From Pseudoduganella ginsengisoli (GTDB lineage: Bacteria; Pseudomonadota; Gammaproteobacteria; Burkholderiales; Burkholderiaceae_D), in the NCBI RefSeq assembly GCF_009720865.1, contig NZ_WNLA01000024.1:25720-89719 (forward strand): a stretch of DNA of 64,000 nucleotides, in the 5' to 3' direction. Positions 59,537 through 64,000 of the stretch are shown one piece after another. Each line of letters begins with the position of its first letter. Within the stretch, counting starts at the first letter, position 1. The notes beneath the pieces are model-generated. The model had not been told where the DNA came from, made no database searches, and was given only the letters and a program-made list of their open reading frames with translations. The translations under genes were made by a program, and so were the position numbers.

Positions 59537-60527
59537 GAATACCGGACTGCAAAAAGCCGCCATCCTGATGCTGGCCATGGGGGAAACCGAGGCGGCAGAA
59601 GTGATGAAATTTTTGGGACCACGGGAAGTGCTGAAGCTGGGCGCGGCCATGGCCACCATGAAAAACGTGCCGCATGAGCAAGTGATTTCCACCCTGGACG
59701 ATTTCCGCGACCGCACGGCAGCGGCCTCTACCGTCGGCCTGGATTCGGACGAATACATCCGCCAGGTGTTGACCAAGGCGCTGGGCGACGACAAGGCGTC
59801 CGTGCTGCTGTCGCGGATTCTGGGCGGCAAAGATGCGTCCGGTATTGAATCGCTGAAATGGATGGATTCCAATTCCGTGGCCGAATTGATCCGCAACGAG
59901 CACCCGCAGATCATTGCCACCATTCTCGTTCACCTGGAGCGCGACCAGGCGTGTGAAATCCTCGGGCACTTTACAGACCGTTTGCGCAATGACGTGGTGC
60001 TGCGTATCGCCACGCTGGATGGCGTGCAGCCTGCCGCTTTGCGCGAATTGAATGACGTGCTGACCAAGCTGTTGTCCGGTAATGAAAACATCAAGAAATC
60101 CACACTGGGCGGCGTCCGTGCTGCTGCGGAAATCTTGAACTTCATGTCGGGCGAGCAAGAACAGAACGTGATGGACAACATCAAGAACTACGACAACGAC
60201 ATGGCGCAAAAGATCATGGACGAGATGTTCGTGTTCGACAACCTGATCGACATCGACGACCGCGGCATCCAGCTGCTGTTGCGCGAAGTCCAGTCGGAAA
60301 TGCTGATCATTGCACTGAAAGGCGCGTCGCAAGAGTTGCGCGACAAGATCTTCAAGAACATGTCGGCCCGTGCATCGGAAATGATGCGCGAAGATTTGGA
60401 ATCGAAAGGTCCGGTGCGCTTGTCCGAAGTGGAAACGCAGCAAAAGCAAATCCTGCAAATCGTGCGCCGCCTGGCGGACGAAGGGCAGATCGTCCTCGGC
60501 GGCAAAGGCGAGGATTCGTTTATTTAA
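59529..60527 (+). CDS. fliG: Flagellar motor switch protein FliG
   Basis: 332 residues. N-terminal FliF-binding, middle and C-terminal torque domains are all present; the C-domain charged ridge appears in 'FVFDNLIDIDDRGIQLLLRE' and 'DKIFKNMSARASEMMREDLE'. The middle contains the FliM-contact E-H-P-Q motif ('NEHPQIIATIL'). It couples stator movement to rotor rotation. Confidence 0.97.
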   Translation: MTENTGLQKAAILMLAMGETEAAEVMKFLGPREVLKLGAAMATMKNVPHEQVISTLDDFRDRTAAASTVGLDSDEYIRQVLTKALGDDKASVLLSRILGGKDASGIESLKWMDSNSVAELIRNEHPQIIATILVHLERDQACEILGHFTDRLRNDVVLRIATLDGVQPAALRELNDVLTKLLSGNENIKKSTLGGVRAAAEILNFMSGEQEQNVMDNIKNYDNDMAQKIMDEMFVFDNLIDIDDRGIQLLLREVQSEMLIIALKGASQELRDKIFKNMSARASEMMREDLESKGPVRLSEVETQQKQILQIVRRLADEGQIVLGGKGEDSFI

Positions 60528-60535
60528 AGTAGTAA

Positions 60536-61264
60536 ATGGCCCACATACCGAAAGAACAGCAGACCGCGTACCAGCGCTGGGAAATGAAGTCGTTTGGCGA
60601 CTTCCGTCCCAGCACGCTGGCGCGCGTTGCCGCCGAACAGGCAGCGGCGGCGCCCCCGCCTCCCCCCGAAGTACAGGAACCCGAATACGCGGAACCGGAA
60701 GCACCGCCACTGCATTACCCGACCGAAGAGGAATTGGCCGCCATCCGCGAAGAAGCCCGCATCGAGGGGTATGGCGCCGGTTATGCGGCCGGCCATGCGG
60801 AAGGCCATGCTGACGCGATCGCACTGGGCAAGGAAGAAACCGACCAGAAATTATTGCCGCTGCGCGACCTGGCAGACAATTTCAGCGAAGCGCTGCGTGA
60901 AGCCGACACCGTGATTGCCGCCGACGTGCTGGAACTGGCGCTGCAATTAGCGAAAGCCATGCTGAAACAGGCGCTGCAGGTCAGGCCATCGCTGATTTTG
61001 CCCATCGTGCGCGAAGCCATTGAATACTTGCCTTCGCTGCAACAGCCGGCGCTGCTGATGCTCAATCCTGAAGATGCGGAAGTCGTGCGCGAAGGCATCG
61101 GTGAAGAATTGGATAAAGGCGGCTGGCGCGTGATTGACGACCCCAGCATCGAGCGGGGCGGCTGTAAAGTCGATACCGCCAGCAACCAGATCGATGCGCA
61201 AACGGCGGCGCGCTGGGCTAGGCTGACCCATGCACTGGGGAAGAATATTGAGTGGCTCGATTAA
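60536..61264 (+). CDS. fliH: Flagellar export ATPase regulator FliH
   Basis: 242 residues. A Pro/Glu-rich N-terminus is followed by a Gly/Ala-repeat helix ('GYGAGYAAGHAEGHADAIAL') typical of FliH GxxxG repeats, and a C-terminal domain ('GCKVDTASNQIDAQTAARWA'). It binds and restrains FliI and links it to the export gate. It begins 8 bases after fliG. Confidence 0.93.
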   Translation: MAHIPKEQQTAYQRWEMKSFGDFRPSTLARVAAEQAAAAPPPPPEVQEPEYAEPEAPPLHYPTEEELAAIREEARIEGYGAGYAAGHAEGHADAIALGKEETDQKLLPLRDLADNFSEALREADTVIAADVLELALQLAKAMLKQALQVRPSLILPIVREAIEYLPSLQQPALLMLNPEDAEVVREGIGEELDKGGWRVIDDPSIERGGCKVDTASNQIDAQTAARWARLTHALGKNIEWLD

Positions 61265-61331
61265 TGTAGGGCGGATTTGACTCGGCGTCCCCGTAAAATC
61301 CGACCTGCTGTGAAAAGTCCCGGAAATTTAT

Positions 61332-62732
61332 ATGCCTTCAGAACCATCCACCCACTCCCAACGCTGGAGCAGCTACCTCAACGATTGCGCCACGCTGGTG
61401 GACTTTGTCGAACCCATGCAAATCTCTGGCCGCGTCACGCGCGTGGCCGGTCTCGTCATGGAAGCGGTCGGCCTGCGGCTGGCAGTCGGCGCCGCCTGCA
61501 CGGTTCCCCTGCCGTCCGGCGGCAAGGTGGAAGCGGAAGTGGTCGGGTTTGAAGGCGAAAAACTGTTCTTGATGCCGCAAAGCGACGTCGAAGGCATCGT
61601 GCCGGGCACCCGCGTCTTCCCCATCGAACAATCGATTCCTAAACCCGGCAGCGTGGCGCACCCGCGCCGCCGCCCTAGCGACCGCGCCCGCCATTTACCG
61701 GTCGGCTATGAACTGCTGGGCCGCGTACTCGATGGCGCGGGCCGCCCGCTCGACGGCGGCGGTCCCATCCACACCACCGACAGCGCGCCCATCAACGTGC
61801 GCCCTGCCAACCCGCTGGGCCGCGCGCCGATTGTGGAAACGCTGGACGTGGGCGTGCGTTCCATTAACGCCATGCTGACCGTGGGCCGGGGCCAGCGCAT
61901 GGGCTTGTTTGCAGGTTCCGGCGTCGGCAAATCCGTATTGCTGGGCATGATGGCGCGCTATACGGAAGCGGATGTCATTGTCGTCGGCCTCATCGGCGAG
62001 CGCGGCCGCGAAGTCAAGGAATTCATTGAACACATCCTGGGCGAAGAAGGCTTGGCGCGCTCTGTCGTCGTCGCAGCGCCAGCCGATACGCCGCCGCTGA
62101 TGCGCATGCAGGGCGCGGCGTACTCGACTGCGATTGCCGAATACTTCCGCGACCAGGGCAAGAACGTGCTGTTGATCATGGATTCGCTGACACGCTATGC
62201 GATGGCGCAGCGGGAAATCGCGCTGGCTATAGGCGAACCGCCCGCCACCAAAGGCTATCCGCCTTCCGTGTTTGCAAAATTGCCGGTCCTCGTGGAACGG
62301 GCCGGCAATGGCGAAATGGGCGGCGGCTCCATTACCGCGTTTTATACTGTGCTGACAGAAGGCGACGACCAGCAAGACCCGATTGCCGACTCGGCGCGCG
62401 CGATCCTGGACGGCCATATCGTGCTGAACCGTCGCCTGGCCGAAGCGGGCCACTACCCGGCCATCGATATTGAACAATCGATCAGCCGCGCCATGCACTC
62501 CATTACTTCGGCAGACCATCAAAACCGGGCGCGCTACCTGAAACAGTTGTATTCCCGCTATGAGCGCAGCCGCGACTTGATTGCCGTGGGCGCCTACAGC
62601 CCCGGCAGCGACCCGGTGCTGGACCAGGCCATTCAATTGCATGACAAAATTGAAAAGTTCCTGCAGCAGCAAATCACGGAACGGGTCAGCATGAGCGAGA
62701 GTTTAGGGCAATTATCGGTTCTGTTCGGCTGA
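61332..62732 (+). CDS. fliI: Flagellar type III export ATPase FliI
   Basis: 466 residues. F1-beta-like ATPase with Walker A 'GSGVGKS' (195-201), 'VVGLIGERGREVKEFI', Walker B 'NVLLIMDSLTRYAMAQREIA' and the C-terminal helical part 'RYERSRDLIAVGAYSPGSDP'. It energises entry of substrates into the flagellar export channel. The 67-base gap after fliH is longer than elsewhere in this operon but holds no terminator. Confidence 0.97.
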   Translation: MPSEPSTHSQRWSSYLNDCATLVDFVEPMQISGRVTRVAGLVMEAVGLRLAVGAACTVPLPSGGKVEAEVVGFEGEKLFLMPQSDVEGIVPGTRVFPIEQSIPKPGSVAHPRRRPSDRARHLPVGYELLGRVLDGAGRPLDGGGPIHTTDSAPINVRPANPLGRAPIVETLDVGVRSINAMLTVGRGQRMGLFAGSGVGKSVLLGMMARYTEADVIVVGLIGERGREVKEFIEHILGEEGLARSVVVAAPADTPPLMRMQGAAYSTAIAEYFRDQGKNVLLIMDSLTRYAMAQREIALAIGEPPATKGYPPSVFAKLPVLVERAGNGEMGGGSITAFYTVLTEGDDQQDPIADSARAILDGHIVLNRRLAEAGHYPAIDIEQSISRAMHSITSADHQNRARYLKQLYSRYERSRDLIAVGAYSPGSDPVLDQAIQLHDKIEKFLQQQITERVSMSESLGQLSVLFG

Positions 62733-62764
62733 TTGACTGGCAACACCCGGGCCTATAATGAATT

Positions 62765-63205
62765 ATGGCTTCTCCCTCCCAACTGCAAACCTTGATCGAA
62801 CTGGCGCGCCGCGAAACTGATGACGCGGCCAAGCGCCTTGGCCAGGCATTAAAAGCCGTGCAGGAAGCCGAAGACAAGTTGAACATGCTGATCGGCTACC
62901 GCGACGAATACAGCAAGCGCTTCCAGGCCAGCCAGCAAGCCGGTATTACGCCCATGGCTTACCGCAATTTCCAGGCTTTTATGGGCAAGCTGGACGATGC
63001 AATCCGGGGCCAGGAAGAAGTGTTGAAGCATACGCAGGTGAAGGGCGAGCGGGAAAAGAGCGCGTGGCAAGAAGCAGAACGCAAGCGCATGTCGTATTCG
63101 ACCTTGAATGACCGCGCCATGGCGGCGGCGGTGAAAGCTGAAAACAAGCGCGACCAGAAAGCCATGGATGAACACGCGGCCCGCCAGGCCTTTCATAAAC
63201 GTTAA
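62765..63205 (+). CDS. fliJ: Flagellar export protein FliJ
   Basis: 146 residues, an antiparallel coiled coil: 'LQTLIELARRETDDAAKRLG', 'LNMLIGYRDEYSKRFQASQQ' and a Lys/Glu/Arg-rich second helix. FliJ inserts into the FliI hexamer like the gamma subunit of F1 and helps recycle chaperones. It follows fliI by 32 bases. Confidence 0.93.
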   Translation: MASPSQLQTLIELARRETDDAAKRLGQALKAVQEAEDKLNMLIGYRDEYSKRFQASQQAGITPMAYRNFQAFMGKLDDAIRGQEEVLKHTQVKGEREKSAWQEAERKRMSYSTLNDRAMAAAVKAENKRDQKAMDEHAARQAFHKR

Positions 63206-63219
63206 TTGACGGCGCAATC

Positions 63220-64000
63220 ATGCAGACTCCGCTCATCCCGAACATCCAAACCACGGGCGCCAACGCGCCGGCCAGCCGCACGTCCGGCGCGCCTGGCCTG
63301 GATGGCTTGTTCTCGCAGACCTTGACGCGCCAGATGGAACAGCGCCAGCCGTATGGCATGACGCAGCCGGCGCCCCCACAGCGGGCGCCTCAGGCACAGC
63401 CCGTTGCAGCGCCCCGCCCGGCGCCAGCGCAGCCCGCCGCGAAGGCGCCGGCCGCACAACAGGCCGCCCATCCACAGCCGCAGGCGCCGCAGCAAGTGCC
63501 GCAGTCTCCACAGGCCCAGCAGCCTCAGCAAGCCCAGTCCGGCCAGCCGGCACAAGCGGCGCCTCAGGCGGAGCAGGCGCCGGAATCCGGCACAGCAGCA
63601 CAGACAGCGGACGCCAGCCAGAGTAGCACCGCACAGGCGCCGGAGGGCGACAGCAAACCTGCGGACGCGAAAGCGGATGCGGCCGCGGCCGACAGCGCTG
63701 CCACGGCCGCCGCCATCGCGGAAGCCGCCGCGCCGGCCGATGCCATGGCGGCCATGCTGGCCATGGTGGCCGGATACAACCAGCCACAGCAGACAGCCCC
63801 CGCCGCCGCCGTCACGGAAGACGCAGCCGCCGCGATGGCGCCTGCCGCGTCAACGTCCATGCAAACCGGCAGCGCGGATGCGCAGGCGGACTTGCCCGTC
63901 GCAGACGGCGCCATTGCCGCCGCCACGGCAACGGCCGCGCAAGCTGCCGCCGCGATGGTATCGGACGCCGCCGGCAGTACTGCCGGCAACGGCCAGGCGC
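63220..64000 (+). CDS. fliK: Flagellar hook-length control protein FliK (3' end outside window)
   Basis: 260 residues are visible, almost entirely Ala/Gln/Pro-rich ('QAPQQVPQSPQAQQPQQAQS'), typical of the FliK ruler region; the conserved C-terminal Flg_hook domain would lie beyond the window. The ATG at 63220 is 14 bases after fliJ. The position after fliJ is canonical for fliK, so the protein at 54436 is the accessory paralogue. Confidence 0.88.
   Translation, partial: MQTPLIPNIQTTGANAPASRTSGAPGLDGLFSQTLTRQMEQRQPYGMTQPAPPQRAPQAQPVAAPRPAPAQPAAKAPAAQQAAHPQPQAPQQVPQSPQAQQPQQAQSGQPAQAAPQAEQAPESGTAAQTADASQSSTAQAPEGDSKPADAKADAAAADSAATAAAIAEAAAPADAMAAMLAMVAGYNQPQQTAPAAAVTEDAAAAMAPAASTSMQTGSADAQADLPVADGAIAAATATAAQAAAAMVSDAAGSTAGNGQA

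Noticed and set aside
57779..59923. Minus-strand open frame of 714 codons over fliF/fliG
   Set aside because: It spans two recognised plus-strand genes in antisense and has no family motif.
1..64000. CRISPR arrays, insertion sequences or replication origin
   Set aside because: No regularly spaced direct repeats of CRISPR type, no transposase or terminal inverted repeats, and no dnaA or box cluster were seen. The only tandem repeat is the 91-bp unit at 55937.

Overview
The window is a 64 kb chromosomal segment of a GC-rich, motile Gram-negative bacterium. Gene content and order (rph, PP2C phosphatase, kinase and yicC; gmk, rpoZ, relA/spoT and greB; a fliC-flaG-fliD-fliS-fliT-fliK-like-flhB-like-ycgR flagellar block followed by fliE and fliFGHIJK; PEP-CTERM and NodT-type proteins) point to a betaproteobacterium of the order Burkholderiales. 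Oxalobacteraceae (Janthinobacterium/Duganella/Massilia-like) is most likely. This assignment rests on gene order and protein character, not on a search.

Layout. 1-9.1 kb: the 3' part of a NodT-type outer-membrane factor with a SPOR-like tail (minus strand), then a response regulator, a HEAT-repeat membrane protein, a processive-type GT2 glycosyltransferase and a secreted TIM-barrel-like protein (plus strand), converging on a large sensor kinase. This looks like a small, self-regulated exopolysaccharide or glycan locus. 9.2-16.2 kb: transaldolase with a strong terminator, then a complete RND efflux operon (adaptor, pump, outer-membrane channel). 16.3-23.1 kb: patatin-like lipase, hemW/rdgB, secreted alpha-amylase, a curA-like reductase with a divergent LysR gene. 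23.2-26.9 kb: rph, PP2C phosphatase and Ser/Thr kinase (minus strand), and yicC (plus strand).

26.9-38.6 kb lies between yicC and gmk, which are close neighbours in many proteobacteria, so it reads as an inserted or rearranged accessory block. Its core is an orphan type VI secretion cassette: vgrG with a transthyretin-like tail, a 684-residue predicted effector carrying two cell-wall-degrading domains (a papain/NlpC-like cysteine domain split by a lysine-rich helix, plus a lambda-lysozyme-like GH104 domain), then a tandem array of three related exported proteins (predicted immunity) and at least two degraded copies. The third copy is frameshifted at an A7 run in a form compatible with -1 slippage. 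GC content falls sharply from the second half of the effector gene through the array. Next come a decayed ClC channel gene with a marR gene, a purine permease with a structured leader, and an alpha/beta hydrolase-tetR pair.

38.7-44.5 kb: gmk, rpoZ, the bifunctional (p)ppGpp enzyme, a PEP-CTERM HAF-repeat protein, greB and a membrane protein. 44.5-48.3 kb: a NarX/NarL-type two-component pair and a diguanylate cyclase. 48.4-64 kb: flagellar genes, with recognisable sigma-28 promoters before fliC and fliD. The flhB-like gene is preceded by two 91-bp tandem copies of its own 5' end, each encoding a short peptide whose stop overlaps the next start.

No tRNA, rRNA, CRISPR array, integrase or insertion sequence was recognised.
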